Positions 53,304-62,087 of a stretch of 64,000 bases of DNA are shown here, piece by piece; position 1 is the first letter of the stretch, and every line of letters starts with the position of its first letter. A program made the translations under genes and the position numbers. The DNA is from Pelagibacterium sediminicola. GTDB lineage: Bacteria > Pseudomonadota > Alphaproteobacteria > Rhizobiales > Devosiaceae. Under the pieces are notes generated by a model. That model was given only the letters and a program-made list of their open reading frames with translations, had not been told where the DNA came from and did no database searches. Location: contig NZ_QMEL01000006.1 of the NCBI RefSeq assembly GCF_003390885.1, positions 1 through 64,000 of the forward strand, read 5' to 3'.

Positions 53304-55205
53304 ATGGCGACTGCGCCCAAAGTGAGCGCCGATGCGGGCGCCACCCTTTCGACTATCCGCAACCTGTGGACCTATATCTGGCCCGCCGACCGCCCCGACC
53401 TGCGCAGGCGGGTGGTATTGGCCCTTTCCGCGCTGCTCGCCGCCAAGGTGGCAACGACGCTGGTGCCGTTCGCCTATAAGGGCGTCATCGACGCGTTCGA
53501 CGCCACCGGCCCGGACGCCGCGTTGATCCTTGGGCTTGCCGTTCCCATCGTTTTCGTCATTGCCTATGGTGTGGGACAGATCGTCGATGCGGGTTTCCAG
53601 CAATTGCGCGACATCCTGTTCGCTTCGGTCGGCCAGCACGCGGTGCGCCGCCTTGCCTACGAGACCTTCGTCCATATCCATCGTCTCTCGCTGCGCTTCC
53701 ATCTCCAGCGCAAGACTGGCGGGCTCTCGCGCATCATCGAGCGTGGCACCAAGGGCATCGAGACGATCGTGCGCTTCACCATGCTCAACACCGCGCCTAC
53801 GATTATCGAGTTCGTGATCGTGGGGGTTGTCTTCGGAGTCCTGTTCGGATGGACGTATGTGGCGGTATTGCTCGCCATGGTCGCGCTCTATCTCTGGTTC
53901 ACCGTCAGCGCCAGCAACTGGCGTATTACCATCCGCCGCGATATGAACGAGAGCGATACCGACGCCAACTCCAAGGCCGTCGACAGCCTGCTCAACTTCG
54001 AGACCGTCAAGTATTTCGGCAACGAAAAGCTTGAAGCGGCCCGCTTCGACGGCGCCATGGCGGGCTATGAGCGTGCCGCCACCCGCATCTGGACCTCGCT
54101 GGGCGTACTCAATTTCGGACAGGGCGTCATTTTCTGGCTTGGCATGATCGTCATTTCCATCATGGCGGCCCGGGGCGTGATGGCCGGCGACATCAGCGTC
54201 GGCGATTTCGTCCTGCTCAACACCTTCATGATGCAGATCTATCGCCCGCTCAACCAGATCGGTTTTGTCTATCGCGAGATCCGGCAGGGGCTGGCCGATA
54301 TCGAGGCAATGTTCGTCCTGCTTGGTCAGAAGCCGGAAATTGCCGATGCTCCGGCGGCTCAACCCCTTGCAATCGCCGGCCCGGTCCTGCGATTCGAGGA
54401 CGTTCATTTCCACTACGATGCGGATCGCAAAATCCTGAAGGGCATCAGCTTCGAGGTGCCCGCCGGCAAGACCATCGCCGTGGTGGGGCCGTCCGGGGCG
54501 GGAAAATCCACCATCTCCCGCCTGATCTACCGCTTTTATGACGCCACTTCGGGCCGGATCGCCATCGATGGTCAGGATGTGCGCGACGTGACGCAAGAAT
54601 CGCTGCGCTCCGCCATCGGCATGGTCCCGCAGGATACGGTCCTCTTCAACGACACCATCGCCTACAACATCCGCTATGGCCGCCCGGACTCCACTGATGA
54701 CGAGGTGCGCGCCGCCGCCGAAATGGCGCAGATCTCCGATTTCATCGAACGGCTTCCTCACGGATACCAAACCCAGGTCGGCGAGCGCGGCCTGAAACTC
54801 TCGGGCGGCGAAAAACAGCGCGTCGCCATCGCTCGCACCATCCTCAAAGCCCCACCCATCCTCATCCTCGATGAAGCCACCTCGGCCCTCGATACCCAGA
54901 CCGAACGCGACATCCAGTCCGCGCTGGACCAGGTGTCGAGGGGGCGCACGACGCTGGTCATCGCCCACCGGCTCTCGACTGTCATCAGCGCGGACGAGAT
55001 CATCGTCCTGCGTGACGGAACGATCGCCGAGCGCGGCACCCACGAAACCCTCCTCTCCGCCAACGGCCTTTACGCCCAGATGTGGAACCGCCAGCGCGAA
55101 GCCGCCGAAGCCAGCGAACGCCTCCGCGCCGCGCAGGTCGACCCTGAAGGTTTCGTCACGCGGCGGGAGCGGCTGGTCGAGGAAGTGGGGGAGGGGGGAG
55201 AATAA
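53304..55205 (+). CDS. Atm1-type ABC exporter (ABCB7/HMT1 family)
   Basis: Half-transporter of 633 aa. It has six membrane segments in the first 320 residues and the Atm1 feature SLRFHLQRKTGGLSRIIERG. The ATPase domain has VVGPSGAGKSTISRLIYRFYD (Walker A), LSGGEKQRVAIARTIL (signature), LILDEATSALD (Walker B) and the His of VIAHRLSTV. Relatives export glutathione-linked species and give heavy-metal tolerance or supply the Fe-S machinery. It is linked to an ArsR regulator with a Cys cluster, which favours a metal or thiol-stress role. Confidence 0.9.
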   Translation: MATAPKVSADAGATLSTIRNLWTYIWPADRPDLRRRVVLALSALLAAKVATTLVPFAYKGVIDAFDATGPDAALILGLAVPIVFVIAYGVGQIVDAGFQQLRDILFASVGQHAVRRLAYETFVHIHRLSLRFHLQRKTGGLSRIIERGTKGIETIVRFTMLNTAPTIIEFVIVGVVFGVLFGWTYVAVLLAMVALYLWFTVSASNWRITIRRDMNESDTDANSKAVDSLLNFETVKYFGNEKLEAARFDGAMAGYERAATRIWTSLGVLNFGQGVIFWLGMIVISIMAARGVMAGDISVGDFVLLNTFMMQIYRPLNQIGFVYREIRQGLADIEAMFVLLGQKPEIADAPAAQPLAIAGPVLRFEDVHFHYDADRKILKGISFEVPAGKTIAVVGPSGAGKSTISRLIYRFYDATSGRIAIDGQDVRDVTQESLRSAIGMVPQDTVLFNDTIAYNIRYGRPDSTDDEVRAAAEMAQISDFIERLPHGYQTQVGERGLKLSGGEKQRVAIARTILKAPPILILDEATSALDTQTERDIQSALDQVSRGRTTLVIAHRLSTVISADEIIVLRDGTIAERGTHETLLSANGLYAQMWNRQREAAEASERLRAAQVDPEGFVTRRERLVEEVGEGGE

Positions 55206-55220
55206 GTTCCGGCTGGCACC

Positions 55221-55358
55221 GCAGCACCCCTCGCCCCCAGCCCCTCTCCCTCAAGGGGGGCTCAAGAGCTGAAACATCCACAGGATTTCCCTTCTCCCCT
55301 TGAGGGAGAAGGTGGATCGGGCCGTAGGCCCGAGACGGATGAGGGGTGCTGCGATGCT
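55221..55358 (+). repeat. CCCCTCTCC palindromic repeat family, copy 5
   Basis: It begins GCAGCACCCCTCGCCCCC and ends GGATGAGGGGTGCTGCGATG; its middle CTTCTCCCC-TTGA-GGGAGAAG is shared with copy 4. A short GGGCCGTAGGCCC inner hairpin is present. One arm seen in the other copies is shortened here. Confidence 0.8.
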
Positions 55359-55375
55359 AACCATAAACGCCCGAT

Positions 55376-55407
55376 AAAAAAAGCCCCGCCTGAGAGCGGG
55401 GCTTTTT
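55376..55407. terminator. Bidirectional terminator between the Atm1 and RND genes
   Basis: GCCCCGC (55383-55389) and GCGGGGC (55396-55402) form a perfect 7-bp stem with a 6-base loop, flanked by seven A residues on the left and five T residues on the right. It can serve both convergent genes. Confidence 0.9.
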
Positions 55408-55416
55408 CGATTTGTC

Positions 55417-58400
55417 TTACTCAGCCGCCGGTCTTCGCGACACCACTGTGACCCCATTCTCGTTACGCTCGACGAGTGTTGTATCCTTGGTCACCACATG
55501 CGCACTCGCACCTTGCGCGGCGGGGACTTCGACCGCCATGCCGTCAAAGCCTGAGGGCATTTCGTCATCGGCCGATCTGCGGTTCCGGAAACGGTCGCGC
55601 AACTCGCGGATGCGGGCCTTGATGACGGCTGGTGCGGTGACCATCACCGGTACCATGATCAGTGTCAGCGCGGTCGAAAAGAACAGTCCGCTCACCAGCG
55701 CTGCAGAGAGATGGACGAACCAGAACCCGGCGATGCCGCCCACAACGATCTCGCGGCGGATGAAGTCGAATTCCACATTCGCCCACATCGGAATGACGCC
55801 GAGCGCGGTAAGGAACGCGGTGAGCAGCACCGGCCGCACGCGCTGCGCGGCGGTCAGCAGCATGGCCGTGATCGGCTCGACGCCCTGCGCGCGGTTGTAG
55901 TCGTTATAGGTATCGATCAGCACGATACCGTTCTTGACGACGATACCCGCCAGCGCGACGACCCCCAGCCCGGTCATGATGGCCGAAAAGCTCATGCCCG
56001 TCGCAAGCATGCCCAGCAGCACCCCGGCCACCGACATGACGACGGTCGAGAGCGTCACGGCCACCTGATAGAAGCTGTTGTATTCGAGCAGCAGGATCAG
56101 GAAGATCATGAACAGCGCCGCCATGAAGGCCTGTCCGATGAACGCATTGGCATCGCCCATCTGCTCCTCGGCCCCGCCAAAGGCGAACGTGGTGCCATCG
56201 GGCCAGGTCTGGGCATCGAGCCACGATTGCAACTCGGCGACGCGCTCGGCGGGATATACGCCCTCGGGCAGATTGACCAGATTGGCCGCGACCGGCATCA
56301 CATAGACTTGGTTGCGCCGCTCGATATTGGCAACCTTGGGCACCGGCTGGCGGTTGATGAAGTTCGAGACCGGCACCATGCCCTGCTGGGTCGCTATCCG
56401 CATGGAATCGAGCGCATCCATCGTCCGCTCCTCGATCGGAAGCCGGACCTTGATGTCGAGTTCGTCACCGGTCTGCTGATCGCGATAGGTGCCCAGATTG
56501 ACACCCGAGGTTACGAGCTGGACATAGGGCGCAAGCTCCCGCACGCCGACACCGTACCGCGCTGCCTCGACCCGGTCGATGGTCACCTGCCAGTCGATGC
56601 CCGGCGAGGGGCGCCCGTCCTCGATATCGGCTGTGTTGGGCAACTCGGTTTCCAGATATGTCCGGATGCGCTCCACGGTAGGCGCGAGAGTCTCGTAATT
56701 GGTGCTCTCGACGCGCATGTTGATGTCTTTGCCCGCCGGAGGGCCGTCTTCGGCGGCCAGCACCTGAACCTGCAGGCCGGAAATATCGGCAACGCGCGAG
56801 CGTATGTCGGTAAATATCTCCTCGGCCCGCACCCGGTTGTTGTAGTTGACGAGCTGGATCTGGAAATTGCCGACCGTGTCGGGCGGCATGGTGCCCATGG
56901 CGCCCGTCGTGCCGAACTGCATGATGACGTCCTGGATGCCCACGACATTGAGTAGCTCGTCCTCGACCTCGGTCAGCATGTCGCGGATTTCTTCGGGAGA
57001 GTAATTGCCGCGCGCAACGACCGCTACGGTTGCGTATTCAGGCTCGGACGCAGGGAAGGCCTCGACGCCCGTGGGATTGGCCGCATAGGCAAAGAACACT
57101 CCGAAAACGATGCCGAAGCCCACGAGCAGAGTCAGGATGGGGTGGTGCAGGAGCGTTGACATCACCCGCACATACACCCCCGTCAGGCCCTTGACTCTGT
57201 CGACGTGAAATCTCTCGGGATACATCACGATGTCGGCGGCTTCCTTGCGGGCCGGGTCGACATGGGTCGAGGCGATGATGGCGCCGAGCACCGGCATGAA
57301 GATCAGCGCCGAGATGAACGATGCGGACATTACCACGATAACGATGGTTGGCAGATCCGTCATGAACTTGCCGATGATGCCGGGCCAGAACAGCAGCGGC
57401 ACGAACGCCGCCAGCGTCGTCGCTGTCGCCCCGATCACCGGCACGAACATCTTGTACATCGCCTGGATGAAGGCTTCCTTCTTGGGAACCCCTTCCTGAA
57501 GCTTGCGCTCGGCGTATTCCACGACGACGACTGGATCGTCCACCAGCACGCCCACCGCGATCACGAGGCCGAACATGACCATCATGTTGATCGTCATGCC
57601 GGTCATCTGCATGTAGAGGAACGCGATCATGAACGAGAGTGGGATCGACATGCCGATAAGGAACGCGGCCCGCACCCCGAGCACGGCAACGCAGGTGATG
57701 AGCACCAGAGCCACGGCCGTGATCACGGCCGCTTCGAGCGAGCGGAACAGGTGGGTGGTCGTCTCAGCCTGATCGAGAAAGAAGCTGTGCCCGATCCCCT
57801 GCGGCCACTGGGCGGAGATCTGGGCGGTCATTGCCCGGACCTCGTCGGAAACCTCGATGATGTTGGTTCCGGCCTTCTTGCTCACACCCAGGATCAGGGC
57901 AGGGGAGCCGTTGATATTGGTGTATTCGGTTGCGTCTTCGAGCGTACGGGTGACCGATGCGATATCGCCGAATGTCACCACGGTGTTGCCGTCCGTCTTG
58001 ATTGGCAGCTCGAACACGTCCTGGGCCGATGAGATCAGCCCCGGCACTTCGACCTGGAAGGAGCCCTGGCCAGTGTTGAGCGTGCCGCCCGGCACGACGA
58101 GATTGTTGCGCGCCAGAGCGTCGAAAAGCTGGCTGGCGGTCAGGTTGTAAGCTTCGAGGCGCAGAAGATCTATGGTGATCTCGACGATCTCGTCGCGTGA
58201 GCCCGAAAGAGTGACCTCGCGGACATCGTTTATGCCTTCCAGCGCGGTCTTGAGCTCCTCGGCGCGGCGGACCAGCTCTCGCTCGGGTACATCGCCATAG
58301 ATCCCCACCGAGATGATCGGGAAGCCGACGATGTCGATTTCGTTGACACTGGGATCGTCGGCATCGGCGGGGAGCTTGGCCTTGATCGCATCGATACGCG

Positions 58401-58731
58401 CGCGCGTGTCTGCCACGGCCTGGTCCGTATCTACATTGGCATCGAACTCGAGGATGACCGAGGCGTGCCCGGTCGTCGAGGTCGAGGTCATGTTGACAAG
58501 GCCGCTGAGTCCGTTGAGTTCTTCCTCGGCGGGCTTGGCGAGCAGGTTTTCTGCATCGCGCGGGGAGACGCCCGTCTGGCTGATCGAGACATAGAGATAG
58601 GGGACGTCGATCGCCGGGAAGCTCTCTTTGGGCAGGATCGAGTAGGACAGCCCGCCCGCGAGCAGAAGCAGCGCCATCACCGTCATGACGACGCGGGGCA
58701 TGCGCAGGATGCGCTCGATGAAATTCGTCAT
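55417..58731 (-). CDS. RND-family efflux transporter permease
   Basis: Inner-membrane protein of 1104 aa of the AcrB/HAE1 superfamily. It starts with an amphipathic RILRMPRVVMTVMALLLLAG, has two large periplasmic loops, and has the proton-relay Asp pair in GVLVDDPVVVVEYAERK near residue 400. The repeated 12-helix layout is complete, with the second half ending in FFSTALTLIMVPVM. It overlaps the adaptor gene by 4 bp and lies downstream of a PadR regulator, so it forms an efflux operon. No outer-membrane TolC-like gene is nearby. The substrate is unknown. Confidence 0.92.
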   Translation of the reverse strand: MTNFIERILRMPRVVMTVMALLLLAGGLSYSILPKESFPAIDVPYLYVSISQTGVSPRDAENLLAKPAEEELNGLSGLVNMTSTSTTGHASVILEFDANVDTDQAVADTRARIDAIKAKLPADADDPSVNEIDIVGFPIISVGIYGDVPERELVRRAEELKTALEGINDVREVTLSGSRDEIVEITIDLLRLEAYNLTASQLFDALARNNLVVPGGTLNTGQGSFQVEVPGLISSAQDVFELPIKTDGNTVVTFGDIASVTRTLEDATEYTNINGSPALILGVSKKAGTNIIEVSDEVRAMTAQISAQWPQGIGHSFFLDQAETTTHLFRSLEAAVITAVALVLITCVAVLGVRAAFLIGMSIPLSFMIAFLYMQMTGMTINMMVMFGLVIAVGVLVDDPVVVVEYAERKLQEGVPKKEAFIQAMYKMFVPVIGATATTLAAFVPLLFWPGIIGKFMTDLPTIVIVVMSASFISALIFMPVLGAIIASTHVDPARKEAADIVMYPERFHVDRVKGLTGVYVRVMSTLLHHPILTLLVGFGIVFGVFFAYAANPTGVEAFPASEPEYATVAVVARGNYSPEEIRDMLTEVEDELLNVVGIQDVIMQFGTTGAMGTMPPDTVGNFQIQLVNYNNRVRAEEIFTDIRSRVADISGLQVQVLAAEDGPPAGKDINMRVESTNYETLAPTVERIRTYLETELPNTADIEDGRPSPGIDWQVTIDRVEAARYGVGVRELAPYVQLVTSGVNLGTYRDQQTGDELDIKVRLPIEERTMDALDSMRIATQQGMVPVSNFINRQPVPKVANIERRNQVYVMPVAANLVNLPEGVYPAERVAELQSWLDAQTWPDGTTFAFGGAEEQMGDANAFIGQAFMAALFMIFLILLLEYNSFYQVAVTLSTVVMSVAGVLLGMLATGMSFSAIMTGLGVVALAGIVVKNGIVLIDTYNDYNRAQGVEPITAMLLTAAQRVRPVLLTAFLTALGVIPMWANVEFDFIRREIVVGGIAGFWFVHLSAALVSGLFFSTALTLIMVPVMVTAPAVIKARIRELRDRFRNRRSADDEMPSGFDGMAVEVPAAQGASAHVVTKDTTLVERNENGVTVVSRRPAAE

Positions 58732-60020
58732 GTGCGGGTGCTCGCTTGGTTCGATTGAACAGGATCGCCGGCCGCTTCCTCGCTGCCTGCCCTCACGGCT
58801 TGCCCGTCGCGCACGAATTCCTGGCCGATCGTGATGACATCGATGGATGCGGGCAGCCCGGTAACCCAGACGCCTTCGCGTGTGTCGGAAACGATCGTCA
58901 CGGGATGGAACTCAACGATACCGCCCTTGACCGAGCGCACGCCCAGCACACCCTCGTCATCGAGCGTCAGGACCGACTGGGGGAGAAGGTGGCCGGGAAT
59001 GGTCCCCATATTGACCACCGCCTCGGCGGTCAGCCCGTCCCGGACTGCGAAGCTGGAATTGTCGGCTTCGATTTCGATGGGGAAGGAGCGTGTGGCATTG
59101 TCGGCGGAAGCGGCAATGAATGTCACCTTGCCGTCGAGCGTCAGCCCGGTCACCGTCGTGACCTTCGCATCGAGCCCGGTCCGCGCCAGGGCGATATTGG
59201 CCTCGGCGACATTGCTCATGAAAACGATGGGATCGAGCTGAACGATGGTTGCACAAGCTCCGCCGGGATTGAGCATTTCACCCACCGATGCGACCGGTGC
59301 TTCGACCAGCCCGCCCACCTTGGCGACGATTCGCGTGCGCTCCAGTTCGGCTTCTGCGTTGTCGAGTCCAGCACGCGCCGCCGAAACCGCTGCCCTCGCC
59401 GATGCCAGCGCGGCCTCGACAGCGCTTGCGGTATTGGCTGGTGCAAGCCCGCGCTCGCGAAGCGAGGCGTTGGTGTCGAAATCAAGCTGCGCCTGCGCGA
59501 GTCCGGCCTCCGCCTGCGCCAGCCCCGCCTCGGCCTGGCCGACCGCTGCTTGCCGGGTTCCCTGTTCCAGCGTGCACAGCAGTTCACCCGCTTCGATACG
59601 CTGGCCCTTGGTAACGTGGACCGATTGCACGATGCCCGAGGTTTCCGCCGCTGCCGTGATATGGGCCGTGGCGGCGGTACGGCCCCGGAGCGTCACCTCG
59701 ACCGGCAATTGCTGGAGGGTGAAGGTCTGGGTGCGGACCGAAACGATTGCATCCGAACCGCCATTTTCCTGTGCGATCCGTTCCGCGATTGTCATCCGCG
59801 CTCGCGCGATTTCCTCGTCGGAATGGGGCTTTGCCAGTATTCCTGCTTCATCGAGCGCTGTGGTCAGGGAGCCATTCTGGTCGCCCTCGATTAGCCCGGC
59901 AATCGATTTTTCGCCGTTGCCCGCGCCCTGTCCGCCAAGGACGAGCGTACCGGAAGCCATCCATAGCGCCGCGATGAGCAAAATTATGGCCGACAGGCCG
60001 AATGATTTGAGTGCGTGCAT
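58728..60020 (-). CDS. RND efflux periplasmic adaptor (membrane fusion protein)
   Basis: Protein of 430 aa. An N-terminal membrane anchor (FGLSAIILLIAALWMASG) is followed by the lipoyl half-motif SGIVQSVHVTKGQRIEAGELLCTLE, a long alpha-helical hairpin rich in Ala, Gln and Glu (AEAGLAQAEAGLAQAQLDFD), the second half-motif (GLVEAPVASVGEMLNPGG) and beta-barrel domains. It bridges the permease and an outer-membrane channel. Its start lies 9 bp after the padR stop and its end overlaps the permease gene. Confidence 0.92.
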   Translation of the reverse strand: MHALKSFGLSAIILLIAALWMASGTLVLGGQGAGNGEKSIAGLIEGDQNGSLTTALDEAGILAKPHSDEEIARARMTIAERIAQENGGSDAIVSVRTQTFTLQQLPVEVTLRGRTAATAHITAAAETSGIVQSVHVTKGQRIEAGELLCTLEQGTRQAAVGQAEAGLAQAEAGLAQAQLDFDTNASLRERGLAPANTASAVEAALASARAAVSAARAGLDNAEAELERTRIVAKVGGLVEAPVASVGEMLNPGGACATIVQLDPIVFMSNVAEANIALARTGLDAKVTTVTGLTLDGKVTFIAASADNATRSFPIEIEADNSSFAVRDGLTAEAVVNMGTIPGHLLPQSVLTLDDEGVLGVRSVKGGIVEFHPVTIVSDTREGVWVTGLPASIDVITIGQEFVRDGQAVRAGSEEAAGDPVQSNQASTRT

Positions 60021-60029
60021 CTTATGCCC

Positions 60030-60614
60030 CTATTCAGCAGCCTGCGAAGTGTGGCCCTGGTTGTCGGGCACTGCGGACGCAATTAAGTCGCTCATGTGGT
60101 CTCTGAGATAATTTTGTGCAAGTTCCAAAACGACGATTCCGTAGCGGACCACCCACGCATCGTTTGTATGACCGGATGCGGGAAGCCGGTCGGTTCCGCT
60201 CTCCAGTTCTTTTTCGACCTTCCTCAGTTCCGCGATATTGCCCGCAATCTCCGCCAGCCGCTCCTCGATCCGGGCGCGGACCAGGCTTGCGGGCAATAGG
60301 TGCGCAAAGCGCGCAAACAAAAGGAACGGGCTGCGGTAAACGTCCTCGCCCAGGGGTTCGAACAGCGCATCGACGAACGCGGTGCGGCCCGCATCGGTGA
60401 TCGAATATACTTTCTTTGAGGGCTTGCCCTTCTGATGCGCGATGCTGCTGGTGACGAGTCCATCATCCTCAAGCCTTGCCAGCGCAGGATAGATCGATCC
60501 AAAGCTTGCCTCCACGAAATAAGAGCATTCGCCCTCGGTGCACATCTTGCGGATTTCATATCCGCTCGCATCCTGCGTATAGAGAATGGATAGGCAAAGG
60601 GTCCGCACATTCAT
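60030..60614 (-). CDS. PadR family transcriptional regulator
   Basis: Protein of about 194 aa. The PadR winged HTH covers residues 1-90 (LCLSILYTQDASGYEIRKMC; SFGSIYPALARLEDDGLVTS; KKVYSITDAGRTAFVDAL). A C-terminal helical dimerisation region follows. The ATG at 60614 begins the family domain, and the open frame upstream to 60734 is not conserved in type. It is the first gene of padR, adaptor, permease; the 12-bp palindrome at 60653 is a candidate site for autoregulation. Confidence 0.88.
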   Translation of the reverse strand: MNVRTLCLSILYTQDASGYEIRKMCTEGECSYFVEASFGSIYPALARLEDDGLVTSSIAHQKGKPSKKVYSITDAGRTAFVDALFEPLGEDVYRSPFLLFARFAHLLPASLVRARIEERLAEIAGNIAELRKVEKELESGTDRLPASGHTNDAWVVRYGIVVLELAQNYLRDHMSDLIASAVPDNQGHTSQAAE

Positions 60615-60652
60615 GGCGATGGCCTTGCAAACAAAACGTCTTGATAGAGGTG

Positions 60653-60690
60653 CGGCATATGCCGGACGAGAATATGGCGGGCCTATATAT
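60653..60690. promoter_or_regulatory. Putative operator/promoter region of the padR-RND operon
   Basis: CGGCATATGCCG (60653-60664) is a perfect palindrome 39 bp upstream of padR. The adjacent ATATGGCGGGCCTATAT (60673-60689) is a second, imperfect one. PadR proteins bind inverted repeats near their own promoters, so these are good candidates. Confidence 0.45.
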
Positions 60691-60774
60691 GATCGTCGGG
60701 CAGAGCGCAATGGGAACGAGTGCCGCAGTGCCATGATGCGGGCCGCGTCGTCAATATTTTCTTACAAAAACGCG

Positions 60775-61641
60775 TCAGCCAAGCATAACCACGTCCAGCC
60801 CGAGATCCAGAGGCGCCGCCGCCATGGTGATTCTGCTCGAGGAGATGTAATCCACGCCCGTTTCGGCAATCGAGCGGACCCGTTCGAGCGTCACATTACC
60901 CGAGGCTTCGAGTTTTGCGCGGCCTGTGGCCATCGCTACGCCCCTTGCGAGCGTTTCGTTGTCCATATTGTCGAGCAGCACCGCCGCTGCGCCTGCATCG
61001 AGCGCGTCTTCAAGCTGATCGAGCGTATCGACTTCGACCTCGACCGCCACCAGATGCCCCGCAAAGGCGCGCGCCGCCTCGATCGCGGCGCGGACGCCAC
61101 CGACAACCGCAATGTGGTTGTCCTTGATCAGAATCGCGTCATCGAGCCCGAACCGGTGATTGTGGCCGCCTCCGCACCTCACTGCGTATTTTTCCAGCGC
61201 CCGCAGACCCGGCGTCGTCTTGCGCGTGCAACAGACACGTGCCCCTGTGCCCGCCACGGCATCGGCGAACCGGCGGGTGAGGGTTGCGACCCCGCTCAAA
61301 TGGGTAAGGAAGTTGAGCGCCGTCCGCTCGGCGGCAAGGATCAGCCGCGCATTGCCCGAGACTTCCAGTATCGGCATCCCGGCGTCCAGCTTGGCGCCAT
61401 CTTCCACGAACGGGGTGACCGCAAGACCCGGGCCGATCAGCCTGAACGCGGTACTTGCGCAGTCCAGCCCGCACAGCGTGCCCTCGCTGCGCGCATTGAT
61501 GCGCGCAACGGCGGTGGCATTGGGCGATATAGTCGCCTGGCTCGTTATGTCTCCTGCTTGTCCAAGATCTTCCTCGAGCGCGGTTATGACCGCGCGTTCA
61601 ACGATATGGAGCGGCACGAGCGGGGCGTAGGCAGGCGGCAT
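60775..61641 (-). CDS. nadC: Nicotinate-nucleotide pyrophosphorylase (carboxylating)
   Basis: Protein of 288 aa. It has [18 protein letters not shown] near the N-terminus, [56 protein letters not shown] (quinolinate and PRPP site, covered by several short motifs), and [15 protein letters not shown]. It makes nicotinate mononucleotide from quinolinate in de novo NAD synthesis; nadE at 41988 completes the route. No nadA or nadB is adjacent. Confidence 0.95.
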   Translation of the reverse strand: MPPAYAPLVPLHIVERAVITALEEDLGQAGDITSQATISPNATAVARINARSEGTLCGLDCASTAFRLIGPGLAVTPFVEDGAKLDAGMPILEVSGNARLILAAERTALNFLTHLSGVATLTRRFADAVAGTGARVCCTRKTTPGLRALEKYAVRCGGGHNHRFGLDDAILIKDNHIAVVGGVRAAIEAARAFAGHLVAVEVEVDTLDQLEDALDAGAAAVLLDNMDNETLARGVAMATGRAKLEASGNVTLERVRSIAETGVDYISSSRITMAAAPLDLGLDVVMLG

Positions 61642-61730
61642 AGGCTAAATCCGGTCAAAGCAAGCGTGCGCCGTTCGTCGGGCGCGTCCCGCCCCATGCT
61701 TTAAAGGGCGGCGCTGCCCGGGGGAAGCCC

Positions 61731-61877
61731 TCAGTTGGCTTCGACCGAGACGCCCTGCTCGTTGAGCTCGATCTGAACGCCGCTCGGCTCGCTTTGCTGC
61801 TGATACATATAGATACCGAAACCGACGACGACTACCACCAGAACGGCGATGACGGCATAAAGGCCCTGACGTGACAT
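61731..61877 (-). CDS. Small single-pass membrane protein (48 aa)
   Basis: Starting at ATG 61877, with GAGGGAGA upstream, the product is a short basic start (MSRQG), one membrane helix (LYAVIAVLVVVVVGFGIYMY) and a soluble tail of about 25 residues (QSEPSGVQIELNEQGVSVE). The tail resembles ends of small inner-membrane proteins annotated as hypothetical in Hyphomicrobiales. The frame is open back to 61973, but that extension lacks a good start. The function is unknown. Confidence 0.6.
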   Translation of the reverse strand: MSRQGLYAVIAVLVVVVVGFGIYMYQQQSEPSGVQIELNEQGVSVEAN

Positions 61878-62087
61878 GAAAATGCGTCTCCCTCGATAAC
61901 GCGTTGCGATTATCATCAGAACGCTCATCGGGCGTTCGTGTTCCCTGATGGCTCCGGTCGATGGATGATCCATTGGATATTAACGTCTCATTTGCCACAT
62001 CACAGGAAAGGATTGCCGGGGCCATCCGGTTCACCTTTGATTCAGGGCCATCGGCAAAACTACGCAGCTTGAATTGGGGGAGTGCAG

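Noticed and set aside
53211-55043. Minus-strand open frame of 610 codons opposite the Atm1 gene
   Set aside because: It is an antisense shadow. The plus-strand frame has all ABC transporter motifs in order.
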